A stretch of 64,000 bases of DNA from Hirundichthys speculiger (Eukaryota > Chordata > Actinopteri > Beloniformes > Exocoetidae). Below, in pieces: positions 11,326 through 29,286 of this stretch. The position numbers and the translations under genes were made by a program. The stretch spans positions 2,131,501 to 2,195,500 of the forward strand of contig JAGFBZ010002033.1 in NCBI GenBank assembly GCA_018398805.1, given 5' to 3'. How positions within the stretch are numbered: the stretch's first letter is position 1; each line of letters opens with the position of its first letter. The notes under the pieces are model-generated. The model did not search any database, had not been told where the DNA came from, and saw nothing but the letters and a program-made list of their open reading frames with translations.

Positions 11326-14300
11326 ACACAACACCATGTTATCCCTGTTCAGCCATATGACAGTCGGTGTCATTCATATGCTGATCAAGGGAGCACATTA
11401 TGACCTTGTGAACAACCAGTCCAAGTACTGATCCTTACCAGTAAACCTACACCTTCAAACTCTGCTGCTGCTTCTGTAGTGCAAATCTCCAAAGCAGCTC
11501 TGCAGCATGTCATATATCCTAGACAGCCTATTATTGCACTACAATTGCCCAGTCATATGAATAAATACACAGAGTGGTGCATACTTGCTGAGATAACAGA
11601 AATTCCCATTTTAGTCACTTCAGAACAGTGTGTGGTAATTATGAGGAAGGAGTTGAGTAAATAGGAGTTTTATGACCTGTGAAATATGTATTTCTATGCT
11701 GCACCTTGGCCTGTATGAAATACCGCATGCATGTATGTGTGTGTTGGTGAGGCAGGAGTGTGTGCTGAATAAGAAGGGTCTCACAGAGTCCGTAGACTCT
11801 GGATCAGCCTGACAGAATCAATAGGGTCAATTAACATACATCCTAAACAAAAGAGAAGACCAGATCAAATCCATTTGTAATCCACTATGTTTTTCTCCAG
11901 CGTGTGTAGGTGTGTGTGTGTATTTGTGGGCATGCATGTTTGCTGTGTGAATTTGCGTGGGATATACAGAAAAAAGAGCAACATATGGAGTTTAGTCTCA
12001 TTTGTAGATGGCACGTCTGTGCTGGTAAAATGTGATAGGGAAAAAAGGAAGAAAATACATAATAGAAACTACTTAAAATGATAGATCTGGTTTATTTATT
12101 TTATATGGTAAACAAAATGGTAATAAGGTAATAACTATCTCCTCTTTTATAAACTCCATCCTTTCGAATTTAATTGAAATCCAACTGACAGAGTATAAAT
12201 GAGGTCTAAATCAGTTTCTATAGTTAATGAAAACCAGGATGAATATTCTTGAGAACAGGGGACCTACTGGTGTCACTAAATGGAGCTCATTAGAGTGACG
12301 CCTTGATTAACCTACATACATTTGAAGCGTGAAGGATCAAAATGAAAGCTACAAGCTGACATTCAAACTGGATTTATTCCTGACACTTGAGGTCCTGCTA
12401 AAGATAGGAAAAGTTTTTATTTTTTTATTTTTGGGTCAATACTGAACTTATCCAGTGACAGCAACACTGCAACACAAGACAAATGGACCATGCTGGATTG
12501 AACTTCATTATGTCCTGAATAGTAATTGTTTAGATTTCAATTTACACTTTGTGAAATGAAGGCATAATTAGAAAGGTTTCTTTATTTACAACTAAAAGAT
12601 AAATAAAGAGATGCAATAGTTTGTTTTTAGTTGTTGTTGTTGTTTTTTTTCTCAGTGAAAAAGTGAACTGTGGCTGTAGCAGCCAGAAGGTTTCCTGCAG
12701 GAATGGGCGTCCTAGGACTGTGTTACAGATGCTGTGGTCCAATTGCAAGTTGATAGGACTCACTCACTGGTCAGGGTATTTTTTGCAGTACAACTTGATG
12801 GCAACACATAAACTTTTTTTTATTTTACAAATATTGTAAAAATATGTTCATGCGTGATAATTTAATGAGACACAAACTGACAACTGACAAAAGGAAAATA
12901 AACAGTTTATTACGGCAGCGTTCAAAACTTTTTGAAACATCTGTATTGGAGTTTGAGGAAAGCACTGTGAAAATGGCATGATTATTATCAGTCATCATGA
13001 AAATTAATAGAGGAACACATGAGCCAAGTAGTCATTTAATTCATATTTACAGTCACTATAGACGTGAGTGTAGACACAGTCCTTTTTGGCCCATTTTGAC
13101 ACTCAGTTGTCATTTTAGATCAATTTGCAAAGTTGGATTTTCATGTTGGATTGTCATGAGAGATGCAGAATCATAATCACAAGAAAATCATTCTTGAGAG
13201 GCTGCAAAGTATCAATTTATGCCCAAAACACAACATTTTTTGAGCAATCAATGCCCTGTACAGACAGCTATGTTCCCATTTGGTTCCAGTTATTTCCATC
13301 TGCTGTAAGTACTTTGCAAGAGCATGCTCTTTTCCAGACAGTTACTACATTTAGGGAGACCTTCCCAGAGGTTTCTGTGAAACAAACAATCCTGCATATC
13401 AGGTCACCTCTTGGTAACACGGGTATTTATTAGCAAGGCATCGGTCTCCCATCTAAATAAAGGGGGAAGGAAACCATACAAGAGACATGTTTATAATCAC
13501 CTTAGAAATTTTATAGAAACCACAGATGATATTTGGTTATGCCACATAGTCGACATACTTCTCCACAACATCTATGTTTTTATTTGCACCTGTTTTTTTG
13601 CTGCTGAGAGCCTTAGCATCATTGTTTTGATGTTTCCCAGTTTAGCTCTTAAAACAAGCAGCACAATTATGATTTTTTTTGAAGGAGTGGAAGGCATACC
13701 AGCTACAGAATAAATGAATTAACTTAAAAAAATACATTTATATACTGAACTCTTCAAGTTGTTTGTTTTTCCATTTTAACTTTGAATACAGTTTAGCGAT
13801 GGTGGCTACATATGAACAAAAAGAGTTTCAGAACGTCTTAAAATCAAACCATGCATTTACTTACAGTGAACCAGTATGTGTCCACAACTACAAATAGCTA
13901 CAAGTATAGGATGCTGTAATTTCCAAAGGTTTTTTTTTTCAGCTGCGAACATGAATTGATCCTGCTGTGATTGTGATCTTTGAAATTTCAAGAGAATGCA
14001 GCTACTTCACAAGATAACGGAAGTGGTACAGAACATGTGGTTCAGCATCTTGTTATGTAAGTTGGGTTTCAGTTTACCAACTCTCCGAATGATTGACATT
14101 TTACCTGCCTCCTGCACTTAAGCCTCTCTACCACAGAGAACCAACCTTTGGGATGCTGAAAACTAAGAGTTCAATTTCGATTTGTCATCCGGATGTCTTA
14201 AACTAATGAAGAAATGTGAAAGCATGATATCCATGAGGCTTCTTCCATTTGCAGTTCTGAAGGAAACACATTTCTTTTTAGCAGAAGATCTGATGATGAG

Positions 14301-14489
14301 ACAGCAACAGCTGCTTTGGGTATTGTTATACGAAAACTGCATTTTGGGGCCTTATTGTATAATGCTGATTCATAGATCCATGACTTTTGCTCTTGATTCT
14401 GGCCTGTTCAGGGCCATTGCTTCTGATTAACACTCTGGCTCCATCAAGTTGCTAAGTTTTGACACATGGGTGTCAAAAGAACTTATCTC
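11326..14489. other. No gene recognised
   Basis: About 3.2 kb of AT-rich sequence. Several short frames of up to about 100 codons on the plus strand (13125-13433, 13411-13713) have no recognisable motif. A small purine-rich stretch and T-runs are present. The block around 12240-12330, with ATTAGAGTGACGCC, could be conserved non-coding DNA, but nothing proves it. Confidence 0.4.
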
Positions 14490-15132
14490 AAGGTCCTCTT
14501 GTTGTTCATGTGATGGTTTAAAGATGGCTGTTTGGGAGCTGTCTGGGAGCGGTTGTGCATCGAAGGGACACACGAAGGGATAGGCGCACAGTACAAGAAA
14601 CTCCACAACAGTGTTCTGTGATCTCCTCGTTTCCTCCACAGCAAACATCTGGATGAGATCATGCCACAGCTGTACAGACTGACGTGTCTGGCCGTGACTA
14701 TTCCCACATCCACCACAACTGCTGAACCAGACATCCTCTGCCCTCAAGAGAATAATAATGTGTGCAAGCAATACAGTGATGTGTAATCGAGAGGTAGAGC
14801 CGTTTGTGCACGTCCGCATGTGACCAGGTGGACGCACATTTATGCCATTTGGACGCGCTCTTTTACGCGCCGACATGCAGGTTGCGCTTTCCGCAAACTC
14901 GGTATCTTGCGATCGCGGGTTGCGGGTAGTGGGTGGTCTGACCACCCGCAACCCGCTATCCTAAACCCGCGATCAAAAAGACACACCCATTGCCATGCCT
15001 ACAATGTGAGTAAGGGAGTCTGCAACACGGGTAGCTGCTTTAGGGAGGCAGAAGATTGCATTAGCGGTTAGCGGAGGTTCCTAAACCTGCAATTTGTGGG
15101 TAGCAGGTAGTGGGAGGTGTACGATCGGGCCC
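14490..15132 (+). mobile_element. hAT-type element, GGGCCCGATC family, copy 2 (left end missing)
   Basis: The right terminus GTACGATCGGGCCC ends at 15132 and is followed by TATG. The 3' half shares long stretches with copy 4 (31.3-31.6 kb) and, inverted, with copy 3 (57.4-57.7 kb). GC-rich GCGGGTTGCGGGTAGTGGG repeats fill the subterminal part. The left boundary cannot be fixed: no GGGCCCGATC terminus is visible upstream. It contains the hATC remnant listed separately. Confidence 0.65.
14649..14802 (+). pseudogene. hAT transposase C-terminal dimerisation (hATC) remnant
   Basis: The plus strand encodes a piece starting LDEIMPQLYRLTCLAVTIPT, followed after a 1-base frameshift near the ACTGCTGAACCAGAC position by a SSALKRI-like segment. 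The order, a hydrophobic LYRL..L.VTIPT segment then a (S)SALKRIK helix, is that of the hATC domain at the end of hAT transposases. There the usual form is IP-S/T-x-x-x-x-E-R-x-F-S-x-L-K-x-I-K. The conserved E is kept, but R-x-F is replaced. The homologous segment at 31327 lacks this frameshift. Non-functional remnant. A long open frame on the opposite strand here is incidental. Confidence 0.6.
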
Positions 15133-15134
15133 TA

Positions 15135-18100
15135 TGTGTATATACTTATAAATAAGATACACCAAAATTCTTATTTAACAGGCATTTCATAATATATTTG
15201 GATGTCATCCCTCTCAGCTTTCAGAAAGTTATATCTGCCTATGCCTTCCTCTCATTTACTCAAAGCCAATACAACTATTTATGCTGGGTGCTGGGAAATG
15301 ATAAATCACACTATGCTGCATAATAAATATGAAATCCCTGGATCATTAGCTGGATTAGATTGGAGGGGAAAGTGCATAATCAGCTTGAAGATGCACTGGA
15401 GTCAGGCACCATTGATGTGATCACATCAGCTGACCCTCAAAGAGACAGAGACAGTAAGAAAGAGTTAGAGACTGGGGGATAAGGAAGAGACAGAGGGCAG
15501 TCTGATTGAATTAAATGGAAAATAGACAGAGATCAGGCTGAAGCAATTATAGAATATGACCATCTATTTAGCATTTAAATTGGATTGTTATTGCCAAGGA
15601 TAGTACAGTTGTTTAGTCTTGAACTTTGAAAAAGTGTGAGGATGTGAAGTGGAGAGGAACAGGATGCAAAAGGATAAAAGCTTGCTGCCAGTCCTAATGC
15701 AAAAAAGCCATGAGAAGGAAAAAACAGTGGAGACGAAGACTTATTTCTCTGTGTTGTGAAATGTACCGTGCTCATAACATCTTACATCCAGGGTTGCTTT
15801 TGGCCTCCAGCTAAGACTCGGTACCAGTGGAGGACAGGTGCCACAGAGTGCTGGAGTGGGCCATCCTCCAGCCTGCTGACAGACTAGTCAATGTGTTTAA
15901 TCAACTAGAGACATGGTATAGGGCAACAGGCGCTGCATCAAAGAAGTGCTGACACAATGATTCACCTCACCTCTAGCCATAGCCGTAGCCGATCTGCTTT
16001 CCCTGATCCGGACCATGCACGTGTACTCTCAAACATACGCTGGTCAGAAAAGAGAGGCATAACCTTAAAGAAAGGATAGTGAGCATAATTAACATGGCAA
16101 AGCATGCCTGTGTACTATCATTAGGACAAGATAAAACTGATTCAGATCTCAGTCTAAATATGGTGGCTATATGTTTTACAAGTCCCCCCCCCCCGATGAT
16201 AGTCAGCACAGACTTATGTCTTCAAATGCACTCTCCATTTCTTACTGCAAATTCCCCCTTACCTGATAAAAACCCATTTCTACTCGTAAGGTCTTCACCA
16301 ACTAATAATAAAAAAAAATCACTATTATTTCCTCAATTTGCATGCTCTTCCTCACTTCCTCAGCATCCTTCTGGGATCATAAAAATGAGCAATTGAAAAT
16401 TTCAATGTATTTCATGGGACAGCTTTTTATTTCCCAAGCGATGTTCTTTGAGCAATAAAAGTATTGAAATCTCTGAGGCATGAGACTTTACAAGATATTG
16501 TGCACACACACACACGCGTGCATGCATTCACGTTATATCTCTCTACAAAGAGCTCTACCACAGAAGCTTAGCGCTTCCGTGCAAGAAAAGAAACAAACGA
16601 GCTTCTGTAATTTATTCTCTCTTTACTCTTTGGGCACACTTTGCTCAGATGACAATTTTTCAAAAGATAAACCCAGTTTTGGTGTCACGTGTATTTACTA
16701 GCAATGACAACAAAAACACACGCCTACATCACCTTTAATCACCTCACAGGTTACATCATCTGCTTCCATCTGCTCTGTGTCCTCCCACTCCCAGGAACGG
16801 AACTGATGGAGGCACTGCTGCAGCCCTCGAGGTTTCCTTATTCATCCCACTACCTCGCCCTGTCTAGGCATCGTTAGTTCACTGCAGGCCTAATTGGACT
16901 GTGTCTAATAACAGCAGTCCTGAGGGTATGTTCTAATGAATAGAGAATATAATTAATGCCCCCGTGACGGATATTGGCTAACGGCCCTGAGGCAGGACCT
17001 GCACAGCATTTGGCTTATTCGCCGACTTATCTTCCTCTGTCTCTCCATCCACTACACTGAGCCTCTGGTCATTCGGTTGTTAGCATTACATATTCACACA
17101 AGCTTCACCCAGTGGGCACAGTTTTCCTCACAAAGGTTGCCCTGACAGCTACAGATGCATTAACTTCCATTTGAGGTAGCTGATGGGTTAAAGCCCTGGA
17201 AGTGCCTGGCATTACAAGGATATCAATCCTGTTTTAAAACAATGCGTCGGTTTTCTGCCTTTCCTCTAATTCGCAGAACTTACTGGGAATTTTAAACATT
17301 TATTTTGTCGAGTGTATAATTAGCTAAGGGCAGAGAGTGATTTGAGTGTGTGTGTCAGGCCATGTGTCAATGGGACATCCAGGTAAATGTAACAAAAGAC
17401 TGAGGAGCGAACAGCCAGCTGCTGTGCCACTCAGCAAACACACCCAGAGGCATCCGTCTATCTGTCCAGGGCTCGGTCAAACCTCACATGAAGAGGCTGA
17501 TGGATGCACCCTCAGTGCTGCCTTTACTCCTCTTTAATGATGTCTCTCTCCTCTGCCCTCGCTTCTCCATCTGTCTACCATCTGTTCCATCTTTCCAACT
17601 CCACATCACCCATGTTACAGCGAGTGCAGCTTGATTTCACTCTCTCCTCTCAGCCTCATTATCACACATGTTTTGGCTTCCCGGAATTATATTCCAGGGA
17701 AACATTTTGAGCTCAGGAATAAAGAAATTTTAATAAAGAATAAAGAAATTTTAGGTCCGTAAAGTCAACATTTTGTGGCACACTACCACCTCTTAGTGGT
17801 CGCTCATCATGACTACAACCCCTATATCCACTTCAAACTGGCAGCATCTCTAGCCAGGCATTTGTCCAGCTCTTAATGAACCTTCAGCAAGGAGCGAAAT
17901 GAGATTGGAGAGGTGTAGAAGAGTTGGAGCGAGAGCATGAAAGAGGTGGAGGGAGAGGAAAAAAAAGAAGTTGGCAGGACAGAGGACTGGAATGAGTGGG
18001 GGGTAAAAGAAAAAAGTGTTAAGAGGTGTTGTTCTGTGACTTCAGTTGTCCAGGTGTAAAGTTAGGAGCTTTTTTCAGGATTAGAAAAATAAACAATAAC

Positions 18101-20829
18101 TAAAACCATCTGCTCACAGAGATTCACTGAGAGATGGCTAGACAGGTTAGACAGTGCATCCGTTACACCACCCCTGTTTGCTTGTATGAATATGTCCGTG
18201 GGGGTGATTGTTTTTGCTCGTGTGTCTTTAGCTACTCATTGTTTGTCTTTGTGGCGGTGGTTTGCTGTGGCTGTGCTTCTCCTTGACAGGCAGGTCATTA
18301 ATGTACATTGAATCACACATATTTATTAGGCTGACAGAGTATTACCAAAGCATTACGTTAAAACCATTAGAAGGAGGCAAAATTCATGACATGCATGCTT
18401 CTCATGCCAGTTGACTGAAATAGCAATCAGGAGATTAAATTAAATGTGCAAACATCCTCACTGACAAGGACTAAATACTGCATTACATTCTTGATTTCAC
18501 GGAGGGTTCTGGGCTTGGAAGTGCAATTCTGCAGAGTGATGACAAATGATAATGGTAAAAAAAAAAAATTCTTATATTTACAATGAAGACTGTATTTCCC
18601 TTTTGTCCATGTGTGCATGCTCGTGTGTGTAACAGTAATGCCATAAAGGCATCCATTCAACATCTTAACATCACAGCACACTACACTGCTGCACTGACCC
18701 TGGCTGTAATTGCAACAGGACCTTTTCTTTTATGCATTGGTTACCAGGATAAAGAAATTAAATGTCAACCAAGCCTGTTGGGGTGGGGGGGGGGGGGTAT
18801 ATTACTGGAAGCTATCCAAAATGTCTGACATTCAGTCTTGCTGTTCTCTCTACTACCGTCACAAGAGATCTCCAGTCTCACACATACGCACACGTACTGC
18901 AGACACATATGCCGACAAGTACTTGAAAAGATGTTAGAGGGAGCAAAGCACACTGAAATGGATAGTCAGACACACAGTTGGAGCCTTTAATTGCTGAGCA
19001 TGCACATCCATTCGTTCATGCCGACAAATACAGAAGAGATACACAAGTGTACAAATACTTACATACTTAGACAGATGAACTAGCACTTGTCACTAAGCAA
19101 TACAGAAGATGGAGGGATTGAGAATATTCTCATCTGTTGACAGCAGAGTGGTGTTAGCATCCGGTGGGAGTCTATGATGTGCAGCAGAGAGGAGCAGCTT
19201 TCAGTCAAGGTTGACTCATAGAGAAAGGGACACACTTTGTAAAACATTTGGCTGTGTTAAAAGGTATAAAAGTAATTTTTTGATTGCACAATAAAACCAG
19301 ACCAATGTGTATGAATGTCCTGGCACTTGAAAATGCTCAAATTAGTTTGATCATCCAGGATTCGTAGTGTCATGCATTTAGATTTAATTATAGTTAACTT
19401 TGGACCACATTTAGTCTAAAGTGGCCATTTTTTAATGCCCACTTTATTAACATTTTCTCATTTTTTAGTGCTATTTGACACTGAATGCTACTCGTTTTAT
19501 GCCAAGGCAGAGACAACTTCAACACTGGCTATAAGGCCTTACCAGCTGTCTTAAACAATGTTCCAATAGTTTTGGAATTTTTACAGTTTACTTAAAACAT
19601 TGCATCAGTGATCAGAACTATAGCATACTAAAACCAAAGAGGACATTTTGCCTTTGTTGTTTAAGCAGTCATTTCAGTGATAGACTCTGCAGATCTCACT
19701 ACCAACTTAAGCTGTTTGGGGCTTTTACTGGATTCATTACAGTTTATATATATCCCCCCCACCCTTACCCCCAAGCATGGCATACAGTAGTTTTATTTTC
19801 ACTTCTTTCAAGTTACTTTTTTTCCAGGTCCTTTTGATCAAACGATGTTTAAAATTCTAAACATGATTGGAGCATCGTTTCAACCTTCAGAAGTATAAGG
19901 TGAATTTCTCTTAAAAAAAACAAACAAAGGAAAAAGTTTCAGTCCACTGTTCCTACACAGTTCACCCAGGTGGAGAAGACAAATGCAAAGCTTTTGGAGT
20001 TCCCCTAATTCCTTTAATAGATCACTGCAGTCAGCCTCACACCTTTGAAGTAACAGGGCTATTTCCATTGCAGTTTTTTTTTTTTTTCCGGAAGCTCTGC
20101 AGAGATGAATGAGATGAGCTGATCCTCTGAAGCTGTTAAAACTCTGAGCAGATCTCTTATAATCACAAAAAAAATGCTTTTCTTTTCTTTTTTTTGTTCA
20201 ATCATTAGGCTTACTATCACTGATCACTGTCATCCAGCAAGAGATGATTTCCAATACACAGTGTCAGCGCAAAGGAAATGATTGCACACACTATTATTTG
20301 GCTTGGCCAATTTCAGATTAGATTGTAATAATCTTTTGCCAATAAGTTTATCCTGACTGACCCATCACTCTACAACAGGCTACATCTGGACTCATCACCT
20401 CTGCTGCCAAAGCCATGTCAAATGTGGAAATACTATTATCTGTGAGTCTTACTATTGATTTTACTTACTAATTACAACTTTACTTACTAATTGATTTTTT
20501 AAATGTATTTATTTATTTTTTCAGTCAGGTTTCACCAAACATTTATGTGATCTCCAATCATGATCATGATTTTGTCCAAAACTTTTTGAATCAGTTACAG
20601 TGTCATAGAGAGGCAACAGACTTCCAAGCATTACATTTTGGTAAGAAATTAACAGCACTTGATATATAAGATAGCAAATTTGTCTGGTTTTAAGATTAAA
20701 TAGAACTCAAGAAATCAGAAACTAATTGTCATCATATTTATGTATTCAAATGTCAATGTATTAAACATTTAGGGATGTAAAAGCATTAATCCACTACAGG
20801 AAAAACTAAATTAAATCACATTAAATCAC
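15135..20829. other. No gene recognised; possible conserved non-coding blocks
   Basis: About 5.7 kb without recognisable gene or transposon. Homopolymer runs occur at 16185-16194 (C) and 18781-18798 (G). Two stretches, 15290-15420 and 16860-17110, have the CpG-poor, TAAT/ATTA-rich texture typical of vertebrate enhancers (for example ATATAATTAATGCCCCCGTG). Open frames are short and lack domains. Confidence 0.4.
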
Positions 20830-23394
<2,565 letters not shown>

Positions 23395-23488
23395 AGCCTT
23401 GGCTTGTCAGGCTGCTGTTGAAAATAAGAATTTTGTTCTTAATTTGCTTGCCTGGATAAATAAAGGTTAAATAAATAAATAAATTAGT
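23395..23488 (+). mobile_element. LINE-type 3' tail with (AAAT)n end
   Basis: The string TTGTTCTTAATTTGCTTGCC followed by TGGATAAATAAAGGTT and a run of AAAT units is the familiar 3' end of a fish LINE. The short tandem A-rich repeat is the signature of target-primed reverse transcription. The upstream body is not recognisable, so this is probably a strongly 5'-truncated copy. I recall the family but cannot assign the clade. Confidence 0.55.
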
Positions 23489-23550
23489 CTACTGAATGGA
23501 AAGCTTTTATAGGAGATGCAAACATAAAGTCCCACCTACTGTAATTCCTT

Positions 23551-23592
23551 CAAAACCAATTATGTTTTTTTTTAAAAACATAATTGGTTTTG
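23551..23592. repeat. Near-perfect 42-bp hairpin
   Basis: CAAAACCAATTATGTTTT and its exact reverse complement face each other across about 6 bases of T/A. The stem is 18 bp. It could be a minimal palindromic MITE or an old fold-back. It has no run of T that would make it a convincing pol III transcript. Confidence 0.75.
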
Positions 23593-24142
23593 TAGTAGCC
23601 TTATCAGCACATTGTAGTTAATATGCTAATAATAGGAATCCTTAAAATAACAGATGTGAGAATTTAATCCAGGGTGTTGATTTATTTTATGATTTTGATG
23701 GTTTAAATACTAATGATTAAAAAAACTGCATCTCACTGCCAAGAAAGAAAGAACACAATGTATTAGCCATAATTATAGTCACTGTATTAAACATTAGCTA
23801 TGAAAACATCAAGATTAAAAATATAGGAATCTGATTCTACAGAGAATTTCTACATTACTTTATTACCATGTTCATTTTGAGTTGATTATACAAAAAAAGA
23901 AGGGATAAATAATAACTAAAAATAATACACCAAGTCTGCCTCCTCTTGTGGAAAACTGACAGCCAGGGGACGGACTGGTAATCTGTGCCATCTGGAAAAG
24001 TCCAGAACGGCCGTCAGCCCTGTTCAATAACCAAAAATTTAGGTCTATCAACTAACAGCTGGGGGCGCTAAGACGATCATTTATCAGGTATAGGCCTAAA
24101 AACCAAGAAAGCAGACTAATGTTAGTGTCTGTCAACAGAAAG

Positions 24143-24434
24143 ATGGCAAGCAGAAAACACAAGGAGAAAGGTGGATGGGAAAAATTAAAACTAAAGAAAG
24201 CCAAGTCACTAGATGTTTCAAAACACAGAAAGCTTACAGAGCTTTTTGGCAGCAGCGCAACTGCAAGCAGCAGCAGTAACGTTGAAGTCAACTTAGACAA
24301 CGGTGTCGACCAAAGCACTAAAGTATCATCACAAAACGAGACTGAGAGCAGGGTGGACATCCAACCTGACCAACCACAGGGTGATGAGGGGCAGGTGGGC
24401 AGCTGAGGGGATTTCACCGGAGGAGGAGGTACCG
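24143..24434 (+). pseudogene. First exon of a ZMYM1-like hAT transposase, disrupted
   Basis: An ATG at 24143 opens a lysine-rich N-terminus (MASRKHKEKGGWEKLKLKKA) followed by a serine-rich acidic linker. This is the typical start of the TTF-type/ZMYM1-like hAT transposases in fish, which have a basic nuclear-localising start before the TTF zinc finger. The frame meets TGA at 24404-24406. A second frame continues open to an ACCG|GTAAGT donor at 24434/24435, so a 1-2 base indel near 24380-24400 probably broke the exon. No zinc finger, catalytic core or hATC exon follows before the right TIR. Family assignment rests on N-terminal character and on the enclosing hAT ends. Confidence 0.55.
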
Positions 24435-24849
24435 GTAAGTAACCATAGTATTAAACAGGCTATGGTTCTGGATTTGCGGTGTGATGATGAAAAAATATTG
24501 CTGTCAAAACGAACATGTAACTACCAAGCATGCCAGTTATTATTAGATAAGCGAGCACAAATGGCTGCAATTTCCTATTCACCTTTGCTTAAATCATGCA
24601 GACTAGGTTCTTTAAGTTCAAGAGAACCAAAAGTTTGATGGGAGAGAAGTGTTTTCCATTTTGGCACTATTTCTATCATTGTTTTCTCTTTCGTGGTGCG
24701 TGGTGGTGCAATGTCTGTGGAATAGGCTACAAATGTTGTTTGAAGGATGATTGGTTGAATGGTACCCTATCTAGTCATAGCAGCATTGCATGGGGCAATT
24801 TAATTTTAAAAATCAGTATAATCTCAGGGTCCTACAACAGTATTTTCTA

Positions 24850-24952
24850 GGTGGTCTAGTGGTTTGTGGGTTCAACTTCCATTGTTGTAATATGTTGTTG
24901 TGTCCCTTTTCAGCCATTGCTTTCCCTCTAGCCAATAAGGGCCACTGTAAAG
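24850..24952 (+). mobile_element. Degenerate tRNA-SINE-like fragment
   Basis: GGTGGTCTAGTGG resembles a pol III A box, and GGGTTCAACTTCC, only 7 bases later, resembles a B box. A GTGTCCCTTTTC...AATAAGGGCCACTGTAAAG body follows, like the tail of pyrimidine-rich fish SINEs. The A-B distance is much too short, so the head must carry a deletion. It lies within the hAT element, so it inserted after the hAT or was carried by it. Confidence 0.4.
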
Positions 24953-25486
24953 TCTTTTAAAAAGGGGCTGATATAACATATAAAACATAACCTGCTAACT
25001 ACTGCGGACCAAATGGTGAATAATCTACTCGGTTGGGGTCATAAATGTGTAAATCTGATTCTGATGGAGTCGGTGCCTCACCATCCATGAATCTCACCAC
25101 ATGTCACTGGTTATTATTATTTATGTTTACATATCAGAACATTTTCATTTCAAACAGAAAAGGGATGTTTTAAATAAATGCATGGTTTATATAGCTGTGA
25201 TATAGATATAGATTTTTTTCTGTTTAAAATGCAAGCATAAAAGTAACTGTAAAATATTAGTATAAAGGACAACGTTTATGTTCATTTCTGTTTAGGAGAT
25301 GCAAGTGATGTTTAGTCATTCTTTAATATTAGTGTTCTTGATTTAACAAATAGTAAACATAAATAGTTCGTATGTGTTGGTGTTGTTATGACAATGACAA
25401 TAGATCACTATAACACCCCCCAGTTAATGGTGGGCCTACTTAGGGGGGGAGGACCAGGGCCGTAATTTAGTCCCAGTCCGTCCCTG

Positions 25487-27844
<2,358 letters not shown>

Positions 27845-28490
27845 TAAAAAGTGTCTAGAGTTTGGTGACATTTAATATCAACAGGAAGTTTATTCCAGCT
27901 GTGTGCGACACAGTCGCTAAAGACATTTCTACCCTGTTTGGTTCTAACTCCAGGTTCTACCAGCTGACTGCCCCTAAAGATCTTAAAACCCTACTTGTTT
28001 TATATTCTACAAGGAGACCCCAAAAATGTATTTTGGCCCCATATTTATAATTAATTTGTAAACTGACAACAACACTTTAAAATTTGTTCTGTTGGTAGGA
28101 TCTCAATGCAGCTGTATTGTGTTTTCCTGGTTCTTGTTAGAACTGGCAACAACGTTCTGGGTGAGCTGATGTCTAATTGTCTCTTTGGGAAGACAGAGGA
28201 GCGTTACAGTAGTCAAGTCTACTGGAGATGAAGGTTTCAATGAGCTGCTCTGTTTCTTTGCTCTGGACATGAGATTTCTGATATTTACACTTGTTTGAAA
28301 TTATTTTAAAAAAAGCTGTTTTGGCTACAGCCTTGTTGTGGCTGTTGAATTAATGAAAACTCCAAGTAGGGGGTGTACTTTTAAATTGAACGTTTTCAAA
28401 ATCTTGCAGACTCTTGTACCCATTTTATGCAATGATTCTGGATAGGATGATCTTGGTCTTGGTGTCCAGTAATATTGTTGGAAATCTTGG
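27845..28490 (+). repeat. Dispersed teleost repeat (AGGAAGTTTATTCCAGCTGT...GCGTTACAGTAGTC type)
   Basis: The succession 'caggaagtttattccagct', 'cctgtttggttctaactcc', and 'gcgttacagtagtcaagtct' plus 'actggagatgaaggtttcaa' is recognisable as an abundant repeat of fish genomes. That repeat is often found together with the type at 47090-49300. I do not know its formal class. No TIR or target duplication was located. Short frames through it are not genes. Confidence 0.5.
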
Positions 28491-28504
28491 ACTATTTTTT
28501 GACT

Positions 28505-28640
28505 AGAGTGAATGAATGAGTGAATGAATGAATGCTTTATTTTGAACTATGTTAATGATGATTATGATTATTATTATCATCATCAATAATCATAATAATA
28601 ATCAATACAATAATGATAATAATAATGATGATAAGATATT
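28505..28640. repeat. (GAAT)n and ATT/ATG trinucleotide-rich tract
   Basis: GAAT units at 28509-28535, then ATTATTATC/AATAATAAT trinucleotides to about 28635. Simple-sequence DNA bordering the preceding dispersed repeat. Confidence 0.85.
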
Positions 28641-29282
28641 TGAAAAGGAGTACGGACAAGCATTTAACCCTACCCCTTCTCCTCTAAGTAAATGTCATGT
28701 TTCATTTCCTGTTAGTGTTTCACTTCCTTGGAGCAACAATAAAATGCAGATTTGAGAAATTAGCATTTTTTTTAAAGGGGTTATATGTAGATGAGCTTTC
28801 TAACCTACTGTGTTTCCCACTTAAGCAGCAGGAAGACAGACAAAAACAAACAGAGCCAAGATCAAGCACAAAATGTAAGGAGCAGTCTTTCAAAAAGCTC
28901 ATAAATCTCTCCTTCTAAGACAAAAACCAATTTGGACTTTTTAGTTAAAAAAAGTATCTTATTCAGTCGAAGAAAATGCAAGAGTGACGTATGTTCCCTT
29001 TTGTGTGTATATATACTGTACAGTGTACAATCAGGGCATAAAATTAGAATTTTTACCAAGTTGCCCCTGGCTACCAGGTTTTTGAAGTTGGTAGCCAGCT
29101 AGCAATTTTGGTCGCCAGTGTTTTCCGTCACCCCATACGTCAGGGGTTAATATGGCACCAGCAGCATTGTCATTTATGAATTTTGTCTATCACTACATTT
29201 CAGAAGCATTTACAAGCATGAAAGCACATTTTATTCTGTTTCCATGATGCTTACTATGAAAACTAATATTATTTCTTTTTTG
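28641..29282. other. No gene; possible hAT-like left end near 29033
   Basis: Around 29033-29130, text of the type CAGGGCATAAAATTAGAATT with GGTAGCCAG repeats resembles the terminus of a fish hAT, but no matching right end was found. The rest is unremarkable. Confidence 0.3.
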
Positions 29283-29286
29283 TTAA

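Larger units (their letters stand above)
23964..25486 (+). mobile_element. hAT element (ZMYM1-like transposase type), internally deleted
   Basis: Left terminus CAGGGGACGGACTGG and right terminus, read inverted, CAGGGACGGACTGGGAC form the TIR. The flanks are CTGACAGC on the left and CTGACAGA on the right: an 8-bp target duplication with one mismatch, as hAT elements make. The interior starts with a coding first exon and a GTAAGT donor, but later transposase exons are missing. It is therefore a deletion derivative of 1.5 kb. A small tRNA-SINE-like segment sits at 24850-24952. Confidence 0.85.

Noticed and set aside
14427..14951. 174-codon open frame on the minus strand, the longest in the window, with a related frame at 31201-31682
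   Set aside because: It recurs only because both lie in copies of the same transposon. The opposite (plus) strand carries the recognisable hATC motif, so the minus frame is an antisense shadow.
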